Positions 14,413 through 20,564 of a stretch of 25,309 nucleotides of DNA are shown here, piece by piece (position 1 is the stretch's first letter; the number at the start of each line of letters is the position of its first letter). The notes beneath the pieces are model-generated. The model made no database searches. It had not been told where the DNA came from and saw nothing but the letters and a program-made list of their open reading frames with translations. Origin of the DNA: a virus. A program made the translations under genes and the position numbers. Where the stretch lies: positions 1-25,309 of IMG/VR virus record IMGVR_UViG_3300017743_000110; one strand, written 5' to 3'.

Positions 14413-14583
14413 TTACCAACGATCTGGACACGATAGGTTCTCTACGTATGCGTTTATCTTCTCGGCACCCTGAATGTCTAGAGTCTTCTCCCAATCAATC
14501 TGATGTGGGTCGAAGTCTTCTAGTACTTCTAGTTCTAGAGTGATGCGATACTTTTGCTTTTGACCGAGAAGATAAGCTGGCAT
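14413..14583 (-). CDS. Small protein, 56 aa
   Basis: I chose ATG 14583 (MPAYLLGQKQKYRITLELEV) over an upstream in-frame start at 14643, because AAAGGG lies just before it and the extra residues overlap the promoter. Pattern of beta strand then acidic loop then DWEKTLDIQGAEKINAYVEN. It recalls a recurrent small cyanophage protein. A one-gene unit with its own promoter and terminator. Confidence 0.8.
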   Translation of the reverse strand: MPAYLLGQKQKYRITLELEVLEDFDPHQIDWEKTLDIQGAEKINAYVENLSCPDRW

Positions 14584-14611
14584 GAGAACCCTTTGCGATG
14601 AACTTAAGGTT

Positions 14612-14640
14612 AATATAGACCAATATCGATGACCTGTCAA
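14612..14640 (-). promoter_or_regulatory. Sigma70-type promoter of the 56-aa gene
   Basis: TTGACA (14640-14635), 17-base spacer, TATATT (14617-14612). Confidence 0.8.
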
Positions 14641-14641
14641 C

Positions 14642-14773
14642 ATGTGAGTATGACAGATCTCGATGTGTCTCGATATGCATATAATCTTATATAGACATGA
14701 TACTATAAAATATGTGAATACTCACATATCTCGACTAGATTCTTATGTGAATAAGTGTGTGATCTCGACTAGA
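14642..14773. repeat. Tandem repeats with ATCTCGACTAGA core
   Basis: Two about 30-33 bp units start TATGTGAATA at 14711 and 14744 and each contain ATCTCGACTAGA (14728-14739, 14762-14773). A degenerate third copy (ATGTGAGTAT then ATCTCGA) lies at 14642-14677. The same 12-mer is at 12579-12590. Confidence 0.75.
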
Positions 14774-14817
14774 AAAAAAGAACCTCATGAGACCATGCTG
14801 TTGTCTCGACGAGATTC
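14773..14817 (-). terminator. Strong rho-independent terminator
   Basis: About 14 bp of stem with one bulge and two G-T pairs (GAATCTCGT and C-GAGAC against GTCTC-ATGAGGTTC), loop of 9, then seven T on the minus strand. Confidence 0.8.
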
Positions 14818-14830
14818 TTAGCAACCCCAC
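14773..14830 (-). ncRNA. Putative small RNA, about 58 nt
   Basis: A good promoter (14837-14865) is followed within 15-20 bases by a strong terminator ending in seven T at 14773. The only open frame between them is the 4-codon ATG-TGG-GGT-TGC. The product would be a short RNA that is mostly the terminator hairpin. It could instead be an attenuator or a terminated leader. It lies in a gene-free stretch. Confidence 0.5.
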
Positions 14831-14836
14831 ATAAGA

Positions 14837-14865
14837 ACTATAAGGCATGAGAGTGATTCTGTCAA
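14837..14865 (-). promoter_or_regulatory. Sigma70-type promoter of the putative small RNA
   Basis: TTGACA (14865-14860), 17-base spacer, TATAGT (14842-14837). Confidence 0.78.
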
Positions 14866-14926
14866 CCCCTGAGTGCTTATGGTTTTGATTGATAAAGAGA
14901 CCTTATGGGAAAATATTTCGGGTCCC

Positions 14927-14955
14927 TTGACAAAAACTTATGGTCGTGTTATAAT
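14927..14955 (+). promoter_or_regulatory. Perfect consensus sigma70 promoter on the plus strand
   Basis: TTGACA (14927-14932), 17-base spacer, TATAAT (14950-14955). It reads toward the HNH gene, with a leader of about 255 bases. It is back to back with the small-RNA promoter. Confidence 0.82.
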
Positions 14956-15219
14956 AAAACGTCTAAGATCACCCATAAGATTCACAAAAAGATTCATAAG
15001 ATTCACAAAAAGATTCATAAGAATTAAGAAAGAATCAGGAAAAAAATAGAAAGAATTATAAGGATTGAGAAAGAAATAGAAGATAATAATAAGAAAAACT
15101 AATTGTCCATCAAGAACATAAAACCATAAAAAAACCTTAAAATGTTTTTAATGTTATGATTCTCCTACATAATAAAAAATGAAGTCTATTTATAAGGTTT
15201 TCAAAGGGGTATTTTTGAG
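14956..15219 (+). other. Purine-rich leader of the HNH gene
   Basis: The region holds the 21-bp tandem repeat (14974-15022), then a purine-rich, A-rich run to about 15110, then AT-rich sequence. I see no gene except a 14-codon frame at 15179-15223. The purine-rich composition resembles 10135-10265. Confidence 0.6.
14974..15022. repeat. 21-bp tandem repeat, 2.3 copies
   Basis: Exact unit CATAAGATTCACAAAAAGAT plus T at 14974-14994 and 14995-15015, with the start of a third copy to 15022. Confidence 0.9.
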
Positions 15220-15223
15220 GTGA
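15179..15223 (+). CDS. Possible 14-aa leader peptide
   Basis: ATG at 15179 encodes MKSIYKVFKGVFLR and its TGA overlaps the GTG start of the HNH gene (GTGA). This could couple translation of the two, but so short a frame may be chance. Confidence 0.25.
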   Translation: MKSIYKVFKGVFLR

Positions 15224-15753
15224 GAAAGAAACTAAGTGACATCAAAGGACTGGAACTATTCTCTGAATATGAGATAGATTCCGATGGTTATGTTGTATCT
15301 CATAAGGGTAGAACACCCAGGGTATTAAAACCATACTGGACATATTGTCCTGGTGAGTATAGAGCAATACAGTTATATGATACAGAGAAGAAAAGAAAGA
15401 TTCTTTATATTCATAGATTAGTTGCAGAAGCATTCATACCTAACCCTACTGATAGTTGGGGAGTTAGACATAAGAATGATGATCATGATAATAATCATAT
15501 TGATAACTTAGAATGGACACCTAAGCGTGTATATGATAGTAATAAGAATATAATTGATAATGATAGTTTAATACTCTCTCCTGATATATCTGATTATATT
15601 AAATTAGTACATCGTGCATGTTTAGAGAAAGGTGTACCAGTTCCGAATGAATATGACTTTTATCATACTATGATTGAACACTCATTAACTGAATATATTA
15701 ACCGTTATGGTTTAAAGAAGACAATACATCAGATAACACATTCCAACCAGTAA
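15220..15753 (+). CDS. HNH homing endonuclease-like protein, 177 aa
   Basis: N-terminal NUMOD4-like segment (YEIDSDGYVVSHKG, 17-30), then HRLVAEAFIPNP (65-76) and the HNH_3-type core VRHKNDDHDNNHIDNLEWT (82-100), with catalytic-type His84 and Asn/His in NNHIDN. The C-terminal 75 residues are probably for DNA recognition. The start is GTG with AAAGGGG about 10 bases upstream; an upstream in-frame stop at 15193 limits other starts. It is the only confident plus-strand gene here, with its own consensus promoter, as expected of a free-standing mobile endonuclease. Its last 56 bases overlap the convergent oxygenase gene. Confidence 0.88.
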   Translation: MRKKLSDIKGLELFSEYEIDSDGYVVSHKGRTPRVLKPYWTYCPGEYRAIQLYDTEKKRKILYIHRLVAEAFIPNPTDSWGVRHKNDDHDNNHIDNLEWTPKRVYDSNKNIIDNDSLILSPDISDYIKLVHRACLEKGVPVPNEYDFYHTMIEHSLTEYINRYGLKKTIHQITHSNQ

Positions 15754-16225
15754 GAATAAACTTATGTTGTGTAGGTGAGTTAACACCATGATGAACATAT
15801 GGAAACTTAGCAGGCCATATACTAAGATTACCTTGTATTGGTTGAATCATTGTATTCTGTTCTGGGAAATAAGTTCCTCCTTGATCTGTTACAGTATTAA
15901 GGTTAATCATCCATACAAGAACACGATATCTTGACATATCTTCCAAATCATATTGATGTTCAATGTGAGGTATAGAATAACATTGATTAGGTTTATAATG
16001 TTGTATATTCTTATATTGAAATTGGTGATGATGAATTAATTTTAATTGTGGGAATAGATCTTCATAATGTTTAATTTGATCTTCAATTGGAATTATCTCA
16101 TCAATTGTAATACCAGTATAAAACCCCGTCCAATTATCTTTATTAGAATCCTTCTTATACTTTTCAATATAATACTCACATTGTTCTTGACTGAACGCAT
16201 GTGGGTATTGTTGAATATGATTCAC
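15698..16225 (-). CDS. 2OG-Fe(II) oxygenase, 175 aa
   Basis: Iron ligands fit H87-x-E89 (PHIEHQYD) and distal H145 or H146 (VHHGV), with K155 (QHKFILTGW) as the 2-oxoglutarate carboxylate ligand, in the prolyl-4-hydroxylase-like order. Such proteins are common in T4-like cyanophages; their substrates are unknown. It begins in an ATGA overlap with its paralogue upstream. The last 18 codons, after LTGW, overlap the 3' end of the HNH gene on the other strand, and this C-terminus differs from that of the paralogue. Confidence 0.88.
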   Translation of the reverse strand: MNHIQQYPHAFSQEQCEYYIEKYKKDSNKDNWTGFYTGITIDEIIPIEDQIKHYEDLFPQLKLIHHHQFQYKNIQHYKPNQCYSIPHIEHQYDLEDMSRYRVLVWMINLNTVTDQGGTYFPEQNTMIQPIQGNLSIWPAKFPYVHHGVNSPTQHKFILTGWNVLSDVLSSLNHNG

Positions 16226-16803
16226 TTAAATCCTTTTGGAGGTGCTTTCTTACTATTAGGCATCCATTGTGGAATAAAACTACACCATCCAGTTACAATA
16301 TACTTGTGTTCAGTATTTGATACAATACCCATATGTGAATGTGTCCAACCAGCAGGCCATACAATCATCATTCCTTCAGTTGCATTTGCATAAACCTTTT
16401 GTTGTAACCATCTTGTACCACCACCATCTCTTACAGTGTTAAGATAAATCATCCATGCTAACATTCTTCTTGAACTGACTTCATCATAACCAGTTTCCAT
16501 ATGTTCTCCATTATACGCCATTCCTGGTTTATAATGTTGTAAATTAGCATCTTTATCAATTGCCCATTTAACTGGTGTATGAATTAAAAAATTATGCTTT
16601 TGAGCATACTGTGTGATTCTTTGCTTTACAGGTTCAGATAAGATGTTATCTTCCATCATATTCAATGGTAATTGATAATATAATGGTTCAAATGAAGGTG
16701 CCAAGCGTCCTTCATTATCATCAAATCTTTTAATTACTTCCTTACAATCAGCACTCGTAAGTGCATCTTGATATACTTCAATATGATTTAACTGTTGTTT
16801 CAT
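16222..16803 (-). CDS. 2OG-Fe(II) oxygenase, 193 aa (paralogue)
   Basis: H101-x-E103 (NGEHMETGYD), distal H157 (THSHMGI) and K167 (EHKYIVTGW) give the full ligand set. It shares QHYKP, AWMIYLNTVRDGGGT and the WPA...H...TGW run with the next gene, so the two arose by duplication. The C-terminus is a Lys/Pro-rich tail (NSKKAPPKGFK). It overlaps both neighbours by four bases, in an operon of the order 17354, 16803, 16225. Confidence 0.9.
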   Translation of the reverse strand: MKQQLNHIEVYQDALTSADCKEVIKRFDDNEGRLAPSFEPLYYQLPLNMMEDNILSEPVKQRITQYAQKHNFLIHTPVKWAIDKDANLQHYKPGMAYNGEHMETGYDEVSSRRMLAWMIYLNTVRDGGGTRWLQQKVYANATEGMMIVWPAGWTHSHMGIVSNTEHKYIVTGWCSFIPQWMPNSKKAPPKGFK

Positions 16804-17354
16804 TTTAATTTCATAGCACTAACCTTATCCCATACTGGCATATGATGAATAATATTCTTTTCAATATAATCCTTTCTTACACTTTGATTTACACCATCAA
16901 TTAACATATAAATCGTTTCTCTTACATCACCATCTAAATCACCATTATTATTCACTCTATCACGCCATTCATCTAATGTTAAATAAACTTCCTGTTGACG
17001 TAAAAATACATATGGTTTCACATCAGTAATTGTTGTCAAATAAAAATTCTCTTCCTCTAATTTTAATTCACATGATCCTTCAACAGCAACAAGGAAATCT
17101 TCATTCATATACTTACTATCAACAACAATCTCTTGATGTGTTGTGACATTGATTTGATATGTTCCTTTTCCAAATTCGGAATAGATGGTATCAAAGAAGT
17201 TTGCAAAGTCTAAGCATTCCCAAATACCAAGTGCTTCATCAATATTCGTATACTGACTACGATCTTCTTCTTTTACATTTTTGACACGATCAGCAAAGAC
17301 TTTCTCTGTCATTGCAAAGATCACATCACCTTCTTCATTCTTGTAGAAATTCAT
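16800..17354 (-). CDS. Hypothetical protein, 184 aa
   Basis: Starts MNFYKNEEGDVIFAMTEKVF. Soluble, acidic, with mixed strands and helices; a DEWRDRVNNNGDLDGDVRET segment might be an exposed acidic loop. No catalytic motif is seen. ATGA overlap on both sides links it to the membrane protein before it and the oxygenase after it. The context suggests it may act with the oxygenases, but this is inference. Confidence 0.8.
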   Translation of the reverse strand: MNFYKNEEGDVIFAMTEKVFADRVKNVKEEDRSQYTNIDEALGIWECLDFANFFDTIYSEFGKGTYQINVTTHQEIVVDSKYMNEDFLVAVEGSCELKLEEENFYLTTITDVKPYVFLRQQEVYLTLDEWRDRVNNNGDLDGDVRETIYMLIDGVNQSVRKDYIEKNIIHHMPVWDKVSAMKLK

Positions 17355-17836
17355 TCCTGTACCTCAGTTGTTGTATCGTTGTTGATTGATTGTTTGATTT
17401 CATTCCCTTTCACAAATCCAATACCACCAAGAAGTAAACTTAATATAAGCACAACTGAAATGGCACCATGTCCTTTATCATCATCAGAATCAGCATATTC
17501 TTCAATACTTTGTCCAGTGATCTTTTCACCAAACCATGCACCAGTTGCACCCATACCAAACATCAAAATCCAAGGAGTGAATTCAATCAATAAAAAGAGA
17601 ACAACCGCAGCAACTGCAATTCCTCCCCAACTACCAATATCTATACTACCACCAGATGATGAATTTGATTGATCATCATTATCCTCTCGGACTAAAAATA
17701 CTCTCTGAACATCTTTTTCATCGACACCTTCACGTCGTGCAATGTTCCTTCTTGCTTGAAATACATTTTGAGCATTGATCTCCGCATCATAAGGATGATC
17801 ATCTTTAACCCAGACTTGTGCAGTGAAACGTGGCAT
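17351..17836 (-). CDS. Membrane protein, 161 aa
   Basis: A soluble N-terminal domain (MPRFTAQVWVKDDHPYDAEI ... NIARREGVDEKDVQRVFLVR) is followed by a Ser/Asp-rich linker, then hydrophobic segments at about 71-97 (GGIAVAAVVLFLLIEFTPWI and on) and 124-144. There is a glycine-rich turn between them. The N-terminal pattern resembles small cyanobacterial proteins that handle ARRN-type helices. No function is assigned. Confidence 0.8.
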   Translation of the reverse strand: MPRFTAQVWVKDDHPYDAEINAQNVFQARRNIARREGVDEKDVQRVFLVREDNDDQSNSSSGGSIDIGSWGGIAVAAVVLFLLIEFTPWILMFGMGATGAWFGEKITGQSIEEYADSDDDKGHGAISVVLILSLLLGGIGFVKGNEIKQSINNDTTTEVQE

Positions 17837-17838
17837 AA

Positions 17839-17970
17839 TTAACCTTTGATGAAATGATATACTTTGGTTACATCCATGTTACCATGAATATAACCTGCAA
17901 CTATCACACTGAGAGTGACAAATATCACTCCCAGAAACATTGATACTGGTATCCAACGATTATCTTGCAT
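17839..17970 (-). CDS. Small membrane protein, 43 aa
   Basis: I chose ATG 17970 because AGGAGGT lies 7 bases upstream, the best ribosome site in the window; a longer in-frame start at 18024 is deep inside the previous gene. Product MQDNRWIPVSMFLGVIFVTL then SVIVAGYIHGNMDVTKVYHF. One membrane helix. It overlaps the preceding gene by 11 bases. Confidence 0.85.
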   Translation of the reverse strand: MQDNRWIPVSMFLGVIFVTLSVIVAGYIHGNMDVTKVYHFIKG

Positions 17971-18403
17971 AAAGATAACCTCCTGCCCAATCTGCATTTT
18001 TAAATAACCATTCACGTTGCTCAATCAATCTTAGATCAAAACGAACACCTTTGGCAGGTGATTTCCATGATGCTGCTTTATATACTTCACCAGTCCTTTT
18101 ATCAACAAATGCATGAGTACTACGTTGATTATTCACCATTATAACCTTGTGATACTTACGACCAGTGTCAATCACAAAATCATACTCTGAAATACCTTTC
18201 TCAAGTTTATCAATACATTCAGCATGATAACCAGTAGAATCACCATCAGCACCGATGTTCAATTTGTGCATCCTGATACTGTAATCAAGGTAGTTCTGAC
18301 GCAGTGCTTCACACAATGCTAGTGTATGTGCAAGAACTGCCTCCTCAATCTGCTTTCGTGCTTCAGCAGATTCTGCGTATTCAGCGAATGTAGTGGTGGT
18401 CAT
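17960..18403 (-). CDS. Conserved-type phage protein, 147 aa
   Basis: I chose ATG 18403 (MTTTTFAEYAESAEARKQIE) over TTG 18445, as the latter codes for unlikely residues over the promoter. The middle (DFVIDTGRKYHKVIMVNNQR, then STHAFVDKRTGEVYKAASWK and PAKGVRFDLR) matches a widespread phage small-protein pattern of unknown function (GRKYHKI...HAFVDK.TGDVYKAASWK). First gene of the operon from dyad-class promoter 4. Confidence 0.88.
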   Translation of the reverse strand: MTTTTFAEYAESAEARKQIEEAVLAHTLALCEALRQNYLDYSIRMHKLNIGADGDSTGYHAECIDKLEKGISEYDFVIDTGRKYHKVIMVNNQRSTHAFVDKRTGEVYKAASWKSPAKGVRFDLRLIEQREWLFKNADWAGGYLYAR

Positions 18404-18427
18404 GAGAAGAATTGCTTTGATGAACTT

Positions 18428-18481
18428 ACTATAATCTAAAATCAATGATGTGGAAGTGGTGGTGTGCCACTTCCTGAACTG
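18428..18481 (-). promoter_or_regulatory. Dyad-class promoter 4
   Basis: TATAGT (18433-18428), 17-base spacer, weak -35 CTTCCA (18456-18451). The dyad CAGTT-N4-AAGTG (18481-18468) is followed by GCAC; its outer AACC is 28 bases from the -35 box. It lies just after the stop of the 75-residue gene. Confidence 0.68.
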
Positions 18482-18483
18482 GT

Positions 18484-18711
18484 TTAAGAAGGCATCTTTT
18501 CTACATTGTAACCAGTAACCTTGGCACCGTTAGAAATGCGATCAGACCACTCCTTATGTGCTGTAGAAGCAGTGACAACACTATAACTCTTGAGACCACT
18601 CTTATTGAAAGTAACACGCTTCATGAAACGTTTGATAACAGTGCCAGACTCCTCAGCAATAAATGCTTCGGGAAAAAAGTCAATAGTAGTGACGAATGTA
18701 GTGAGTTGCAT
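18484..18711 (-). CDS. Hypothetical protein, 75 aa
   Basis: Starts MQLTTFVTTIDFFPEAFIAE. Beta-rich with basic mid-part (KRFMKRVTFNKSGLKSYSVV). The ATG overlaps the preceding TAA (TAATG). Last of three genes read from 19252-19088 onward. No domain is recognised. Confidence 0.78.
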   Translation of the reverse strand: MQLTTFVTTIDFFPEAFIAEESGTVIKRFMKRVTFNKSGLKSYSVVTASTAHKEWSDRISNGAKVTGYNVEKMPS

Positions 18712-18878
18712 TAGACCAATTTTAGATGCTTGTGAAGTTCTTCAACTGTCATGCCAAGTTCAGCAGATGCTTCCTCATCCCATTGACGATTGTTCGCTTC
18801 ACATTGTGCGATGAACATTGGATCATTTGACATCTCTGCAATAAGATCTTTAAATGGATCTCTCATGATGAATGACAT
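18711..18878 (-). CDS. Small protein, 55 aa
   Basis: ATG 18878; product MSFIMRDPFKDLIAEMSNDP then MFIAQCEANNRQWDEEASAE. Helical and acidic. TAATG overlap with the next gene. An alternative start is Met5. Function is unknown. Confidence 0.75.
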   Translation of the reverse strand: MSFIMRDPFKDLIAEMSNDPMFIAQCEANNRQWDEEASAELGMTVEELHKHLKLV

Positions 18879-18896
18879 TGGTTTACAAGAATGATT

Positions 18897-19088
18897 TTAA
18901 CTGTTTAATGCTTCAACCTCATAACGAATCTGATTGGGATAAGTTTCCTGTGCCCACTTAAGCACTCGCTTATTCTGTGCTTTGATACCTTTCTGTGATG
19001 TTGGTTTGGTGGGCAGAGTGCGAGTTGTTTGCATCATTGTGAACTCATCGTAGAGTCGAACAAGATACGTTTGAGTTGTGCTTTTCAT
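18897..19088 (-). CDS. Small basic protein, 63 aa
   Basis: Starts MKSTTQTYLVRLYDEFTMMQ; Thr/Lys-rich middle (TLPTKPTSQKGIKAQNKRVL) and WAQETYPNQIRYEVEAL. TGATG overlap with the previous gene. It might bind nucleic acid by composition, but no motif is seen. Confidence 0.75.
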   Translation of the reverse strand: MKSTTQTYLVRLYDEFTMMQTTRTLPTKPTSQKGIKAQNKRVLKWAQETYPNQIRYEVEALNS

Positions 19089-19252
19089 CAGAGAGAATCA
19101 ATAATTGAACGACGTACTTCGTAAGCAACGAATTGATTTGGGAAAGTTGCAATCTTAGTGAAGTCATCTTTCCAATAGAGTGCCCACTTAGTGGAACCCC
19201 AAACTGCTTTGACTAGGATTGGGTTATCGATGCCAAGTGGATAAGGTTTCAT
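19088..19252 (-). CDS. Small protein, 54 aa
   Basis: ATG 19252 with AAGGA 8 bases upstream. Product MKPYPLGIDNPILVKAVWGS then TKWALYWKDDFTKIATFPNQ. First gene after dyad-class promoter 5. Short beta-rich protein of unknown role. Confidence 0.78.
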   Translation of the reverse strand: MKPYPLGIDNPILVKAVWGSTKWALYWKDDFTKIATFPNQFVAYEVRRSIIDSL

Positions 19253-19275
19253 GGTGGGGTTCCTTTGACTCCTAT

Positions 19276-19328
19276 AGAATACATGGTTTTGATACCCTGT
19301 AGGAGGATAGTGGACACTTTACCAACTG
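19276..19328 (-). promoter_or_regulatory. Dyad-class promoter 5
   Basis: TATTCT (19281-19276) with CCTACA (19303-19298) 16 bases upstream; both boxes are weak. The dyad CAGTT-N4-AAGTG (19328-19315) has its outer AACC 28 bases from CCTACA. It lies just after the stop of the gene at 19334. Confidence 0.55.
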
Positions 19329-19333
19329 GTTCA

Positions 19334-19504
19334 TCACTTGAGATCAATTAAACCTTGTTGAGCAAGCATGGACAGTGTGCGTCCATAATGACCTTGCAAC
19401 CACTGATATGCTCTGGTGTCGAAAATTTGTTGAAAGAGATCCAAAAATTCTTCTTCAGAAAGTTCTCCGTTTTCGTAACGCATGAGGAGATCAGAGTCAA
19501 TCAT
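19334..19504 (-). CDS. Small conserved phage protein, 56 aa
   Basis: I chose ATG 19504 (MIDSDLLMRYENGELSEEEF) as it makes an ATGA overlap with the previous stop. The pattern RYENGELSEEEFLDLFQQIF then DTRAYQWLQGHYGRTLSMLA matches a very common small phage protein (YExGELxxxxxLFQxLxxTGxAWxLQGxYGR). Role unknown. Confidence 0.9.
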   Translation of the reverse strand: MIDSDLLMRYENGELSEEEFLDLFQQIFDTRAYQWLQGHYGRTLSMLAQQGLIDLK

Positions 19505-19725
19505 GATGAAATTAATTTTGTGGAAGAAATTGTTAGAAGAAACACTAACATGATTACAACATCCCAAGACTTGTTTTTAATGAAGTATGGGATTGAAATC
19601 ATATCTGCAATAAAGTTCATGATCACTCCAGTAGTGACATTAACATGAAGGATAACAAAATACGCCGAAACTACTAGAAAACTACCAATAACTCTGGCAA
19701 TAATTAGGTTGCGGTGTATCGTCAT
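19501..19725 (-). CDS. Membrane protein, 74 aa, cyanophage type
   Basis: Starts MTIHRNLIIARVIGSFLVVS. About three hydrophobic segments (8-28, 29-48, 54-70) with a short KNKSWD loop. I recall close relatives in T4-like cyanophages. It is driven by the promoter at 19753-19781. Function is unknown. Confidence 0.82.
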   Translation of the reverse strand: MTIHRNLIIARVIGSFLVVSAYFVILHVNVTTGVIMNFIADMISIPYFIKNKSWDVVIMLVFLLTISSTKLISS

Positions 19726-19752
19726 CAGATCTGCAAGATTGATTACTTAGTC

Positions 19753-19806
19753 AGTATACAGACCAAATCACGATCAGTCAAGGTGGTGTGGACAGTTTAT
19801 TTTTTG
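19753..19806 (-). promoter_or_regulatory. Promoter of the 74-aa gene with a half-dyad
   Basis: TTGACT (19781-19776), 17-base spacer, TATACT (19758-19753). Upstream, CAAAA-N4-AACTG followed by TCCAC (19806-19793) keeps the right half of the dyad perfectly, 28 bases from the -35 box. Confidence 0.65.
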
Positions 19807-19952
19807 TCTATAAGTCCCTTTTGATACTTTTCCATTTTGTCTATGATTTCCCTTAGATGTTTAATCGTCTCATCTTTTTTATCCATTTCAAACCTGAGAG
19901 TCTCAAGTTCTCGGTGGAGTTGGTAAAACATAGAGCTTTGTTCGTAGGTCAT
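19797..19952 (-). CDS. Small coiled-coil protein, 51 aa
   Basis: I use ATG 19952 (MTYEQSSMFYQLHRELETLR); an in-frame GTG at 20003 would add 17 residues. The rest (FEMDKKDETIKHLREIIDKM) has a clear heptad pattern, so a coiled coil is likely. Neither start has a good ribosome site. Its stop region holds the half-dyad of the next promoter. Function is unknown. Confidence 0.65.
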   Translation of the reverse strand: MTYEQSSMFYQLHRELETLRFEMDKKDETIKHLREIIDKMEKYQKGLIDKK

Positions 19953-20036
19953 ACTTGATGGGGGTAGGGGACAGATAAGTATTCGGTTTTGTGTAAGATG
20001 CACATAATTCTTATATTCAAAGAAAATATTTAGAAT

Positions 20037-20456
20037 TTATAATTTTGATGTAAAATAGTGTTCAAAAAGAACTTTTTCGGTACGATGTGCTTCAATTTCC
20101 CATGGTTGATCTTGGTAATCACTCTCAGAGTAGTCTACACCTTTCCAAAGACGTAGTGAACCTTTGTCTCTTAAATCACCTTTGACATGTTGATGAACAT
20201 GGACTAATTCATGAAACAAAACTCGTAAGTATTGTTCAATATCAAGTCTATTATGAATTTCAATCAAGAAACATCTGGGTCGATGATCATTATCAGTTAC
20301 ACTACACCATCCATATACTCCTTCCCGCAAAAGTCCTCGATGATGTACTTCAATGTCTATTTTATGCCTAGGCATATATTTTGCCATAAACCACATAACA
20401 GCGTCCTTACAGCGCCTTTTAGGTGCCTTGTGGCCGCTAATATCAAGAAAGAGCAT
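20037..20456 (-). CDS. HExxH zinc metallopeptidase-like protein (SprT-like), 139 aa
   Basis: LFHELVHVHQ gives HELVH at 82-86, the zinc-binding and catalytic motif; E122 in PWEIEAHRTE is a plausible third ligand. This arrangement resembles SprT-like or related small metalloproteases. The N-terminal strand region (KIDIEVHHRG, GWCSVTDNDHRPRCFLIEIH) fits the fold. There is no signal peptide, so a cytoplasmic role. It overlaps the 33-residue membrane peptide before it by 14 bases. Substrate unknown. Confidence 0.82.
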   Translation of the reverse strand: MLFLDISGHKAPKRRCKDAVMWFMAKYMPRHKIDIEVHHRGLLREGVYGWCSVTDNDHRPRCFLIEIHNRLDIEQYLRVLFHELVHVHQHVKGDLRDKGSLRLWKGVDYSESDYQDQPWEIEAHRTEKVLFEHYFTSKL

Positions 20457-20544
20457 AATCGATTACCTTTTGGGAAATACGTACACCCCAGTTCATCAAC
20501 CATAGAAATGATCCAACGAAAAGAAGTTTTTGTGTGGTGGTCAT
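20443..20544 (-). CDS. Tiny membrane peptide, 33 aa
   Basis: ATG 20544 with GAGGA 5 bases upstream. Product MTTTQKLLFVGSFLWLMNWG then VRISQKVIDYALS: one hydrophobic helix. It begins about 14 bases after the predicted start of dyad-class promoter 6, so it is the first gene of the metallopeptidase operon. Confidence 0.7.
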   Translation of the reverse strand: MTTTQKLLFVGSFLWLMNWGVRISQKVIDYALS

Positions 20545-20564
20545 GATTTCCTCAATTCATCACA

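Noticed and set aside
15187-15194. TATAAATA late box on the minus strand upstream of the HNH gene
   Set aside because: No minus-strand gene lies downstream before several terminators, so it is probably chance in AT-rich DNA.
16067-16393. Plus-strand frame across the two oxygenase genes
   Set aside because: Opposite to two genes with complete catalytic motifs; no promoter or ribosome site.
18737-18760. Another dyad-like CAGTT-N4-AACTT followed by CAC
   Set aside because: It lies inside a coding region and the matching -35 and -10 boxes are poor and overlap the next gene's start codons.
20474-20487. TGGTT-N4-AACTG as a dyad copy
   Set aside because: Inside the 33-aa gene, with no -10 box at the right distance.
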